From Pseudomonas avellanae BPIC 631 (lineage in GTDB: Bacteria; Pseudomonadota; Gammaproteobacteria; Pseudomonadales; Pseudomonadaceae): a DNA stretch of 44,182 bases. Under the pieces are notes generated by a model. That model was not told the origin of the DNA and did not search any database. It was given only the letters and a program-made list of their open reading frames with translations. The position numbers and the translations under genes are program-made. Numbering within the stretch: the first letter of the stretch is position 1; every line of letters starts with the position of its first letter. This document shows, piece by piece, positions 25,521 through 37,164 of the stretch. The DNA lies in assembly GCF_000444135.1 (NCBI RefSeq), contig NZ_ATDK01000065.1, forward strand, positions 1-44,182, read 5' to 3'.

Positions 25521-25626
25521 ACAGCAGAACAGGGCATGCTGCGCGACGCGTGACATGACCTGGATGTTCCAGATCGAGCCTTGTTTCAAGGCTTGGCTTT
25601 TGCGGCAATACGTATCGGATGTCCCA

Positions 25627-26619
25627 ATGACTGCCCATCGAATAGGTTTCCTCGTCTGGCCTGGCACAAAAGCCATGACCCTGGCACTTGCCGAGGAAGC
25701 TTTGCGTGTTGCCCAGCGCGTGCACCCTGAAGTGGTCTACGAATTGTCGTTTCTGCAGGCCGAGCTTGCCGAGCCCGCAGCGGTTGCCGGCGGCTGGCAA
25801 TTGCCGGGCGAGCCGTGGACCGGGCGGCTGGAAGGGTTGCAGAAACTGTTTTTGCTGGCCGATGAGCCACCTGCCGCCGTGGCACCTGCGCTGGGCAGCG
25901 CGCTCAAGCAACTGGTGCGTGCCGGTTGTTCGATTGGCGGGCTGTCGGCGGGCGTTTACCCGCTGGCGCAATTGGGCCTGCTGGATGGCTATCGCGCCGC
26001 CGTGCACTGGCGCTGGCAGGACGATTTCGCCGAGCGCTTCCCGAAAGTCATCGCCACCAGCCATCTGTTTGACTGGGACCGTGACCGCTTGACCGCCTGC
26101 GGCGGCATGTCGGTGCTCGACCTGTTGCTGGCGGTGTTGTCCCGCGATCATGGCGCGGAATTGGCCGGGGCGGTTTCCGAAGAACTGGTGGTCGAGCGCA
26201 TTCGCGAAGGCGGCGAGCGTCAGCGCATTCCGTTGCAGAACCGTCTGGGTTCCAGCCATCCGAAGCTGACCCAGGCCGTACTGTTGATGGAAGCCAACAT
26301 CGAAGAACCACTGACCACCGACGAAATCGCTCAGCACGTGTGCGTTTCACGCCGCCAGCTCGAGCGCATCTTCAAGCAATACCTCAATCGTGTGCCCAGC
26401 CAGTACTACCTGGAACTGCGCCTGAACAAGGCTCGGCAGATGCTGATGCAGACCAGCAAGTCGATTATTCAGATCGGCCTGTCCTGCGGATTCTCGTCAG
26501 GGCCGCACTTCTCCAGCGCCTACCGTAACTTCTTCGGCGCCACGCCGCGTGAAGACCGCAACCAGCGACGCAGCAGCAGCCCGTTCGAGCTTTCGCCGGT
26601 GCCTGCCGAGCGCGGTTGA
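25627..26619 (+). CDS. argR: ArgR, AraC-family regulator of arginine transport and catabolism
   Basis: A 330-residue arginine-responsive regulator of the Pseudomonas AraC/XylS type, unrelated to E. coli ArgR. The N-terminal part (about 1-190) is a DJ-1/PfpI glutaminase-like ligand domain (RIGFLVWPGTKAMTLALAEE; GCSIGGLSAGVYPLA). The C-terminal part (about 225-320) has two helix-turn-helices (TTDEIAQHVCVSRRQLERIF; QIGLSCGFSSGPHFSSAYRN). The ATG at 25627 gives the family length; the in-frame extension upstream overlaps the terminator region. It should activate the aot and aru promoters found on either side of it. Confidence 0.94.
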   Translation: MTAHRIGFLVWPGTKAMTLALAEEALRVAQRVHPEVVYELSFLQAELAEPAAVAGGWQLPGEPWTGRLEGLQKLFLLADEPPAAVAPALGSALKQLVRAGCSIGGLSAGVYPLAQLGLLDGYRAAVHWRWQDDFAERFPKVIATSHLFDWDRDRLTACGGMSVLDLLLAVLSRDHGAELAGAVSEELVVERIREGGERQRIPLQNRLGSSHPKLTQAVLLMEANIEEPLTTDEIAQHVCVSRRQLERIFKQYLNRVPSQYYLELRLNKARQMLMQTSKSIIQIGLSCGFSSGPHFSSAYRNFFGATPREDRNQRRSSSPFELSPVPAERG

Positions 26620-26710
26620 TTGTCTTGTCGCGATAGAAGTGCTGCCGCGACAGCTCTGGTCCAGACAGGCCGGCTTCAATCCGTTTAAACTGCGCCTTTG
26701 TGACGCAATA

Positions 26711-28073
<1,363 letters not shown>

Positions 28074-28206
28074 TTCATCTGCTGTATTCCGGTGCTTGCC
28101 TGATCGGCGATCACCGGACATTTTCCTGTGCCATGCGGCGTGACGCCGCCTGGCGCACTTATCAGTGCCGGCCGCAGAGGCCGGTCGATCTACAAGGAGT
28201 GGCACC

Positions 28207-29238
28207 ATGCTGGTGATGCGCCCTGCGCAAATGGCTGATCTGGCCGAGGTTCAACGCCTCGCTGCCGACAGCCCTATCGGTGTCACGTCCTTGCCCGACG
28301 ATGCTGGCCGCCTGACCGACAAGATCGGCTCTTCGGAGGCCTCATTCGCCGCCGAGGTCAGTTTCAACGGTGAAGAAACCTACTTTTTCGTCCTTGAAGA
28401 CAGCGAAAGCGGCAAGCTGGTCGGCTGCTCGGGCATCGTCGCCTCGGCAGGCTACTCCGAGCCGTTCTACAGCTTTCGCAACGAAACCTTCGTGCATGCC
28501 TCTCGCGAACTGAAAATCCATAACAAGATCCACGTGCTCTCCCAGTGCCACGACCTTACCGGCAACAGCCTGCTGACCAGCTTCTACGTGGTCCCGGAGC
28601 TGGTGGGCACGTCCTGGTCGGAGCTCAACTCACGTGGCCGTCTGCTGTTTGTCGCCAGCCACCCCGAGCGCTTCGCCGATTCAGTGGTCACCGAAATCGT
28701 CGGTTACAGCGACGAGCAGGGCGATTCGCCGTTCTGGGACGCCATCGGGCGCAACTTCTTCGACCTCAACTATGCCGCTGCCGAGCGCCTGTGCGGGCTG
28801 AAAAGCCGGACGTTCCTCGCCGAGCTGATGCCGCATTACCCGATCTACGTGCCATTGCTGCCCGACGCTGCGCAAGAGGCGATGGGCCAGGTGCATCCGC
28901 GTGCGCAGATCACCTTCGACATCCTGATGCGCGAAGGTTTTGAAACCGATCATTACATCGACATCTTCGACGGTGGCCCGACCCTGCACGCCAAAGTGTC
29001 CGGCATCCGCTCCATCGCGCAGAGCCGCCTGGTGCCGGTCAAGGTCGAAACGGCGCACAGCAGCGACGTCGGCAAGGGCGGGCGTCTGTATCTGGTTGCC
29101 AATGGTCTGTTGCAGGATTACCGCGCGGTATTGCTGGAACTCGACTGGGCGCCAGGCCGGCCGGTGGTGCTGAGCCTGCAGGCCGCCGACGCGCTGGGTG
29201 TCGGTGAAGGTGCCAGTGTGCGCATCGTCGCGGTCTGA
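28207..29238 (+). CDS. aruF: Arginine N-succinyltransferase, alpha subunit AruF
   Basis: A 343-residue AstA-family acyltransferase subunit. Together with AruG it transfers succinyl from succinyl-CoA to arginine (and ornithine), the first step of the pathway. The GNAT-like fold is seen in MRPAQMADLAEVQRLAADSP, SFRNETFVHASRELKI, ELNSRGRLLFVASHPERFAD and ELMPHYPIYVPLLPDAAQE. AAGGAG (28193-28198) precedes the ATG at 28207. A second in-frame ATG four codons later is possible but less well spaced. AruG, about the same length, is its paralogue. Confidence 0.94.
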   Translation: MLVMRPAQMADLAEVQRLAADSPIGVTSLPDDAGRLTDKIGSSEASFAAEVSFNGEETYFFVLEDSESGKLVGCSGIVASAGYSEPFYSFRNETFVHASRELKIHNKIHVLSQCHDLTGNSLLTSFYVVPELVGTSWSELNSRGRLLFVASHPERFADSVVTEIVGYSDEQGDSPFWDAIGRNFFDLNYAAAERLCGLKSRTFLAELMPHYPIYVPLLPDAAQEAMGQVHPRAQITFDILMREGFETDHYIDIFDGGPTLHAKVSGIRSIAQSRLVPVKVETAHSSDVGKGGRLYLVANGLLQDYRAVLLELDWAPGRPVVLSLQAADALGVGEGASVRIVAV

Positions 29239-29301
29239 GCCGGACGTTCGATTGCGGATTAGCCCGTTTCAAGGCTCTTGATGAGCCGCTGAGGAGATAA
29301 C

Positions 29302-31793
<2,492 letters not shown>

Positions 31794-31856
31794 ATACTGT
31801 GCGTAATGTGCGTAAAGAAAGAATGCTTATAAAAACAGATCCACGGAGCCTTGCCG

Positions 31857-33203
31857 ATGAAGTCCTGTGAAGTGAATTTTGACGGTCTGGTCGGGCCAAC
31901 CCACAATTACGGCGGGTTGTCCTACGGTAACGTCGCCTCCCAGAGTAATAGCCAGCAGTGCTCGAACCCGCGTGAAGCGGCGCTGCAGGGCCTGGCAAAA
32001 ATGAAGGCGCTGATGGACATGGGTTTTACCCAAGGCGTGCTGGCACCTCAGGAACGTCCTGATGTTGCTGGTTTGCGTCAGTTGGGTTTTACCGGCAGCG
32101 ATGAGCAAGTGATCGAGAAGGCTGCCCGTCAGGACATGCCGTTGCTGGTTGCCAGTTGCTCGGCGTCGAGCATGTGGGTGGCCAATGCGGCGACAGTCAG
32201 CCCCAGCGCCGACACCGCTGATGGCCGTGTGCACTTCACGGCGGCCAACCTCAACTGCAAATACCATCGCAGCATCGAGCACCCGACCACCAGCCGCGTG
32301 CTGGGGGCGATGTTTGCCGACGCGAAACACTTCGCTCATCACCCGGCCTTGCCACCGGTGGCGCAGTTCGGCGATGAGGGCGCGGCCAACCACACGCGTT
32401 TCTGTCAGGACTACGGTCAGGCCGGGGTGGAGTTTTTTGTGTTTGGCCGCAGCGCTTTCGACACTCGCTACGCAGCACCGCAGAAATACCCGGCGCGACA
32501 GACGCTGGAGGCTTCACGAGCGGTGGCGCGCCTGCATGGTTTGAGCGATGAAGGCGTTGTGTACGGGCAGCAAAACCCGGCGGTGATTGATCAGGGCGTG
32601 TTTCATAACGACGTGATCGCGGTCGGCAACGGTGAAGTGCTGTTCTATCACGAGGACGCCTTTCTCCACACCGAACAGATGCTGGGCGAGCTGCGCGACA
32701 AACTCAGCCGGGTCGGCGGCCAGTTGCAGGCGGTCTGCGTGCCACGCGCTGAGGTGTCGGTTCAGGACGCGGTGCGCTCGTATCTGTTCAACAGCCAGTT
32801 GCTGTCGCGCCCTGATGGCTCGATGCTGCTGATCGTGCCACAGGAATGCCAGGCCAATGCCAACGTCTGGGGCTACCTGCAACGGCTGATTGCCGATGCC
32901 GGCCCGGTCGCCGAGGTCAAGGTCTTCGACCTCAAGCAGAGCATGCAGAACGGTGGCGGCCCGGCTTGCCTGCGCCTGCGCGTGGCGCTCAATGAAACCG
33001 AGCTTGCCGCGGTGAACCCCGGCGTGATCATGACCGCGCCGCTGTATGAAACGCTGACGCAATGGGTCGACAGGCACTACCGTGATCGCATGAGCGAAGA
33101 CGATCTGGCCGACCCCCGATTACTGACTGAATGCCGTACGGCATTGGATGAACTGACGCAAATCCTTAAACTGGGCGCCGTTTATCCGTTTCAACTGAAT
33201 TGA
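31857..33203 (+). CDS. aruB: N-succinylarginine dihydrolase AruB
   Basis: A 448-residue amidinotransferase-fold hydrolase that splits succinylarginine into succinylornithine, CO2 and two NH3. Visible motifs: [20 protein letters not shown] at the start, [47 protein letters not shown] and the catalytic Cys near 371 in [18 protein letters not shown] precedes the ATG at 31857; a TTG two codons upstream is unlikely. The 63-bp gap after aruD holds no evident promoter. Confidence 0.96.
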   Translation: MKSCEVNFDGLVGPTHNYGGLSYGNVASQSNSQQCSNPREAALQGLAKMKALMDMGFTQGVLAPQERPDVAGLRQLGFTGSDEQVIEKAARQDMPLLVASCSASSMWVANAATVSPSADTADGRVHFTAANLNCKYHRSIEHPTTSRVLGAMFADAKHFAHHPALPPVAQFGDEGAANHTRFCQDYGQAGVEFFVFGRSAFDTRYAAPQKYPARQTLEASRAVARLHGLSDEGVVYGQQNPAVIDQGVFHNDVIAVGNGEVLFYHEDAFLHTEQMLGELRDKLSRVGGQLQAVCVPRAEVSVQDAVRSYLFNSQLLSRPDGSMLLIVPQECQANANVWGYLQRLIADAGPVAEVKVFDLKQSMQNGGGPACLRLRVALNETELAAVNPGVIMTAPLYETLTQWVDRHYRDRMSEDDLADPRLLTECRTALDELTQILKLGAVYPFQLN

Positions 33204-33264
33204 AACACCTTGCGCGCCGGGCCATTGGCCGGCGCACGACTTCCTTTATAGAGAGCATTTCCAC

Positions 33265-33552
33265 ATGAGCGACGCCCTGCAACTGATCCTTGAAGACACT
33301 GACGGCACCCAGCTGGAAACCTCCTGCACCCGCGTTGCCATCATCTGGCAGGGCAAGGAGCTGTGGATTCAGCAAGACGGCCGTGGCCAGTTGCTGATCG
33401 GCGTGGACGTCGAAGAAGACGATGCCGAATACGCTAATCTGCTGCTGCGCCCGCTGGCGACTAACCTGGTCAGCCTGCAACTGGAAATGGAACCGGCCGA
33501 TGTCGGTGCCGACGAAGAAGGTCACGTTCACGGCCCTGACTGCAACCACTAA
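33265..33552 (+). CDS. Conserved small protein of the aru operon with His/Cys tail
   Basis: A 95-residue cytoplasmic protein of unknown function. It is predicted to be a beta-rich small domain ([36 protein letters not shown]) followed by an acidic stretch. The C-terminal tail, [12 protein letters not shown], offers three His and one Cys for metal binding. It lies between aruB and aruE with short gaps (61 and 11 bp), the same place as an uncharacterised gene in the P. aeruginosa aru operon. A link to the zinc enzyme AruE is possible but not shown. Confidence 0.85.
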   Translation: MSDALQLILEDTDGTQLETSCTRVAIIWQGKELWIQQDGRGQLLIGVDVEEDDAEYANLLLRPLATNLVSLQLEMEPADVGADEEGHVHGPDCNH

Positions 33553-33563
33553 GGAAGCGCGCC

Positions 33564-34571
33564 ATGCTCGCCCTCGGCAAACTGCTTGAACTGACCCTGG
33601 CTGGACGTGAACCAGCGGAAAAGACTCAACTGACCGTCGAAGGCGTGCGCATGCGCTGGCTGGCCGAGGGGGCTCTGGAAGTCCGCCCGCCACAGGCTCG
33701 TGACAACGGCACTGACCTGCTGCTGTCTGCCGGTATTCATGGCAACGAGACAGCGCCCATCGAGCTGCTGGATGAACTGATCCGCAGCATCGCGCGCGGC
33801 GACCTCAAGCCGCGCGCACGTATTCTGTTTCTGTTTGGCAACCCTGCTGCCATGCGGCTGGGTGCGCGGTATGTCGAGCAGGACGTCAACCGGCTGTTCA
33901 ATGGCCGGCACGAACAAAGCGGTGGCGCGGAAGCCCTGCGCGCGTGTGAACTGGAGCGACTGGCTGCCAGCTTTTTCAGTCTGCCGGACCGCTACCGGCT
34001 GCATTACGACCTGCATACCGCCATTCGCGGCTCGAAGATCGAGCAGTTCGCGCTGTACCCGTGGAAAGAGGGCCGTCAGCACTCACGCTTTGAACTGGCC
34101 CGGCTGCGCGCGGCGGGCATGAGTGTGGTGCTGCTGCAGAACAAACCCTCCATCGTGTTCAGCGCCTACACCTACGAACAGCTCGGGGCCGAGGCTTTTA
34201 CGCTGGAACTGGGCAAGGCCCGCCCGTTTGGCCAGAACCAGCACGTCAACCTCGCGCCATTGCGCTTGCGTCTGGAGCAGATCATCGAAGGCTGCGAGCC
34301 TGAGCCTGATGAAAGTCTGGAAGGACTGCAACTGTTCAGCGTCGCACGGGAAGTGATCAAGCGCAGCGATGCGTTCACCTTCAACCTGGCGGACGACGTG
34401 GAGAATTTCTCCGAGCTGGAAAAAGGCTACGTGCTGGCCGAAGACGTGAGTGATTCACGCTGGGTTGTGAAAGAAGAGGGCGCAAGAATCATCTTCCCCA
34501 ACCCCAAGGTCAAAAACGGCCTGCGGGCGGGCATTGTGATTGTGCCGGCTGATGCGGATGGGCTTGGCTGA
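33564..34571 (+). CDS. aruE: Succinylglutamate desuccinylase AruE
   Basis: A 335-residue zinc-dependent M14-family hydrolase that cleaves succinylglutamate to succinate and glutamate, the last step of the pathway. The zinc ligands H59 and E62 are in [15 protein letters not shown], with a third His in [16 protein letters not shown]; the catalytic Glu is likely in [21 protein letters not shown] lies before the ATG. No terminator is visible after the stop; repeats follow at once. Confidence 0.95.
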   Translation: MLALGKLLELTLAGREPAEKTQLTVEGVRMRWLAEGALEVRPPQARDNGTDLLLSAGIHGNETAPIELLDELIRSIARGDLKPRARILFLFGNPAAMRLGARYVEQDVNRLFNGRHEQSGGAEALRACELERLAASFFSLPDRYRLHYDLHTAIRGSKIEQFALYPWKEGRQHSRFELARLRAAGMSVVLLQNKPSIVFSAYTYEQLGAEAFTLELGKARPFGQNQHVNLAPLRLRLEQIIEGCEPEPDESLEGLQLFSVAREVIKRSDAFTFNLADDVENFSELEKGYVLAEDVSDSRWVVKEEGARIIFPNPKVKNGLRAGIVIVPADADGLG

Positions 34572-34604
34572 CGCTTCGCTTGTGTGGGGGCTTGCCGGGC
34601 GACT

Positions 34605-34700
34605 TTCCGCTTGTCCGCGAACTGCCTGTTTTTGTGCGGACTTGTCCGCGAAGAGGCGAACTGCCTGTTTTTGTGGGAGCGGACTTGTCCGCGAAGAGGC
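34605..34700. repeat. Tandem REP-like units (CGGACTTGTCCGCGAAGAGG)
   Basis: Three direct units beginning at about 34608, 34640 and 34683 share CTTGTCCGCGAA. The first two are followed by CTGCCTGTTTTTGTG. The last carries the full GTGGGAGCGGACTTGTCCGC core (34673-34692), an internally palindromic REP element. Confidence 0.85.
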
Positions 34701-34801
34701 CCAGCCTTCCGCCCTCTGATGCGCAGCATGTGAGCAATATGTTTCTGGGTTTATGCCTGAACAGGTCTCTTCAATGACCCCGTCGGTGTTTAATAGTCAG
34801 T

Positions 34802-34832
34802 CTTCGTGGGCAAGTCCACTCCCACAGGTGCG
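34802..34832. repeat. REP-like element in opposite orientation
   Basis: CTTCGTGGGCAAGTCCACTC followed by CCACAGGT is the reverse complement, with changes, of the REP core at 34673-34700, so the two form an inverted pair about 100 bp apart. The 424-bp aruE-ribH gap holds no gene I can support. Confidence 0.75.
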
Positions 34833-34995
34833 CGATCTGTCGGGAACCGGCAGCAAAACCAGCACACACGGTACATCAGTCGCAACGGAGGTCACCGGTT
34901 TCAGGGCCGCTTCGCAGCCCGCCGCAGCAATCGTAACCTCCTGAAGATCTCCCACGCCCTCCGGGCAGAAGCCCCGTTCTGCGCTTATCGATACC

Positions 34996-35508
34996 TCAGC
35001 AGGCAGCTTTCTGCTGCGCATCCAGACGACGCAGGCTGCGCACCTTGTTCAAGGTATCCGCGCAGGTCTTGGCCGCTTCTTCACCTTTGTGCGAGAAGTG
35101 ATCGAAGAAGAACTTCTGGTGCTCTTCACCCGCGTGGAAATGATGCGGCGTCAGGACCACGGAGAAAACCGGTACTTCGGTTTCCAGCTGGACCTGCATC
35201 AATGCGCTGACCACTGACTGCGCAACGAATTCATGGCGATAGATACCACCGTCCACCACCAGTGCAGCGCCGACGATGCCAGCGTAGCGGCCGGTGTTGG
35301 CGAGCAGTTTTGCATGCAGCGGGATTTCGAAGGCGCCGCCGACTTCAAAGATGTCGATGTCACTTTCGGCATAACCCTGTTTGGCCATTTCGGCGACAAA
35401 ACCTTTACGGCTCTGGTCGACGATATCCTTGTGCCAGCAGGCCTGGATGAAAGCGACGCGTTCGTTCGGATGGCTTTTGCTTTTGCTGTCGATTGCAGTA
35501 GGTTGCAC
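34996..35508 (-). CDS. ribH: Lumazine synthase, type II (RibH2-like)
   Basis: A 170-residue 6,7-dimethyl-8-ribityllumazine synthase, the penultimate step of riboflavin synthesis. Motifs: ERVAFIQACWHKDIVDQSRK, EVGGAFEIPLHAKLLANTGR, GAALVVDGGIYRHEFVAQSV and VVLTPHHFH. The Trp in the first motif, the HHFH block and the absence of usual type I sequences suggest the RibH2 class known from Brucella and rhizobia. It begins with GTG (35506-35508) after CAGGAG at 35518-35523. It is a single gene behind an FMN riboswitch, apart from any rib operon, which implies a second, flavin-controlled copy. Confidence 0.92.
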   Translation of the reverse strand: MQPTAIDSKSKSHPNERVAFIQACWHKDIVDQSRKGFVAEMAKQGYAESDIDIFEVGGAFEIPLHAKLLANTGRYAGIVGAALVVDGGIYRHEFVAQSVVSALMQVQLETEVPVFSVVLTPHHFHAGEEHQKFFFDHFSHKGEEAAKTCADTLNKVRSLRRLDAQQKAAC

Positions 35509-35517
35509 GTGTTCTGA

Positions 35518-35541
35518 CTCCTGTTTAATGAAAAAAACAGG
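35518..35541 (-). promoter_or_regulatory. Hairpin covering the ribH ribosome-binding site
   Basis: In the mRNA, CCTGTTT (35541-35535) can pair over 7 bp with AAACAGG (35526-35520) around an 8-nt loop. The Shine-Dalgarno CAGGAG is in the 3' strand and just beyond. It is a likely expression platform acting on translation; the T-run lies in the loop side, so termination is less likely. Confidence 0.65.
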
Positions 35542-35643
35542 GCATTTTGGATCGAAAGGGATTCAAGTCGCGTAGGAAAGCCCCCTGAACGATGTCGTTC
35601 ATGATGAGGTTTTGCAGACGTTCTTGCAGACACCAATCCCGCT

Positions 35644-35802
35644 CTCTCTTCATCCGGACTATGACCGTCGGCCCCGGAATCACACCGGGTCTGCTGACCT
35701 TGCAGGTCGTCAGCCAAAGCCGAAACCCCCAAGCGCTCGCGGGCTAGACGCATTGCGCGCCATTACCGCCGGTGGGGAGTTGCACCCCGCCCTGAGAACG
35801 TT
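35644..35802 (-). ncRNA. FMN riboswitch (RFN element)
   Basis: Read on the minus strand from 35802, the conserved blocks appear in order: TCTCAGGGCGGGGTGCAAC, TCCCCACCGGCGGTAA, AGCCCGCGAGCGC, a variable stem-loop, GTGTGATTCCGGGGCCGACG, then GGTCATAGTCCGGATGAAGA. These are the six-helix RFN signature. It lies about 135 nt upstream of ribH on the same strand. Binding of FMN is expected to lower ribH expression. The remaining stretch up to 36015 holds no gene I can support. Confidence 0.97.
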
Positions 35803-36015
35803 ACCGGCACATTACGTGTCCGGTGCGGGATTTTTATCACAGTTTGTCCGATCACGCATGGACACTTTCGTACAGTGCACCTGCCTTTTTCTTATAAGGA
35901 TGCGGAGTATCGAGAGCGGCAGCGCTTGATTATCATGTACTGCAGCCTCAGTAATGCCTTGTTGCAAGCCAAAGGTTGCATGCATTATCGATCTTCAATT
36001 TCAGGGAGCTTTTTC

Positions 36016-37020
36016 GTGACGGTCATCGATCTGCGCAGCGACACAGTGACTCTGCCTACCGCAGGCATGCTTGACGCCATGGCACATGCGCCGCTGGGCG
36101 ATGATGTCTACGGTGAAGACCCTACGGTCAATCTGCTCGAGGCCACGCTCGCCGAGCGTCTCGGGTTTGACGCCGCCTTGTTCGTGCCCTCCGGCACCAT
36201 GAGCAATCTGCTGGCGTTGATGGCGCACTGTGAGCGGGGCGATGAATACATCGTCGGTCAGCAGGCTCACACCTATAAATACGAAGGGGGCGGCGCGGCG
36301 GTACTGGGCTCGATTCAGCCTCAGCCGCTTGATGTGCAGGCGGACGGTTCGCTGAGCCTGCAACAGGTGCTCGACACCATCAAACCGGACGACTTCCACT
36401 TTGCCCGCACACGCCTGCTGGCCCTGGAAAACACCATGCAGGGCAAGGTGCTGCCACTTGAGTACCTGGCGGCCGCGGGCAAGCTGACCCTGGAAAAAGG
36501 CCTCGCGCTGCACCTCGACGGCGCGCGCCTGTACAACGCGGCGGTCAGGCTGGGCGTTGATGCCCGGGAGATCACCCGGCACTTCGATTCAGTCTCCATC
36601 TGCCTGTCCAAAGGCCTGGGTGCCCCTATTGGCTCGGTGCTGTGCGGCTCGCAGCCGCTGATGGTCAAGGCGCGGCGTCTGCGCAAGATGCTCGGCGGGG
36701 GCATGCGTCAGGCAGGCGGGCTGGCCGCTGCCGGGCTCTATGCGCTGGATCACCAGGTCCAGCGGCTGGCCGACGATCATGCCAATGCGGCGTTTCTGGC
36801 CGAGGGCTTGAGCGGGCTGGGTTATAGCGTCGAGCCAGTGCAGACCAACATGGTCTATGTGCAGATCGGTGATCGCGCCGCTGCGCTCAAGGCCTTTTGC
36901 GCCGAGCGTGGCATCGTGCTCACCGCCGCGTCGCGGCTGCGCATGGTCACTCACCTGAATGTTTCGCGTGCTCAGGCCGAGCAGGTGATCGCAGCATTCG
37001 CAGCCTTTGAACACCCATGA
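36016..37020 (+). CDS. ltaE: Low-specificity L-threonine aldolase
   Basis: A 334-residue PLP enzyme cleaving L-threonine or allo-threonine to glycine and acetaldehyde. Motifs: [49 protein letters not shown], the Asp in [15 protein letters not shown], and PLP-lysine K199 in [16 protein letters not shown]. The start is GTG at 36016 with AGGGAG at 36003-36008; the frame is open much further upstream, without homology. It stands alone, divergent from ribH. Confidence 0.94.
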   Translation: MTVIDLRSDTVTLPTAGMLDAMAHAPLGDDVYGEDPTVNLLEATLAERLGFDAALFVPSGTMSNLLALMAHCERGDEYIVGQQAHTYKYEGGGAAVLGSIQPQPLDVQADGSLSLQQVLDTIKPDDFHFARTRLLALENTMQGKVLPLEYLAAAGKLTLEKGLALHLDGARLYNAAVRLGVDAREITRHFDSVSICLSKGLGAPIGSVLCGSQPLMVKARRLRKMLGGGMRQAGGLAAAGLYALDHQVQRLADDHANAAFLAEGLSGLGYSVEPVQTNMVYVQIGDRAAALKAFCAERGIVLTAASRLRMVTHLNVSRAQAEQVIAAFAAFEHP

Positions 37021-37085
37021 CGTGCCGATAATCCAGTTACTTGTTTCTATCGCACAAACACACTGTACCGAGGGCGCAACGCCTA

Positions 37086-37091
37086 TATAAT
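37086..37091 (+). promoter_or_regulatory. Likely -10 element of alaS
   Basis: TATAAT followed by a GC-rich discriminator (GCGGCCC) lies 73 bp before the alaS start. A good -35 hexamer at 16-18 bp is not evident. Confidence 0.5.
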
Positions 37092-37164
37092 GCGGCCCTT
37101 TGCCGTCGCTACGTCATTTGACGTTTTGCACTTGCCTCTGGCCGCAGTCTCCGTGGAAGAACCT

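Noticed and set aside
26626..26652. A further ArgR half-site (TGTCGC at 26626)
   Set aside because: The AA expected after N8 is missing, and the bases belong to a TGTCGCG/CGCGACA palindrome more likely linked to the end of argR.
34605..34700. Tandem repeats that might suggest a CRISPR array
   Set aside because: Units are irregular, spacers are not unique, and no cas gene is nearby; the units are palindromic REP-like elements.
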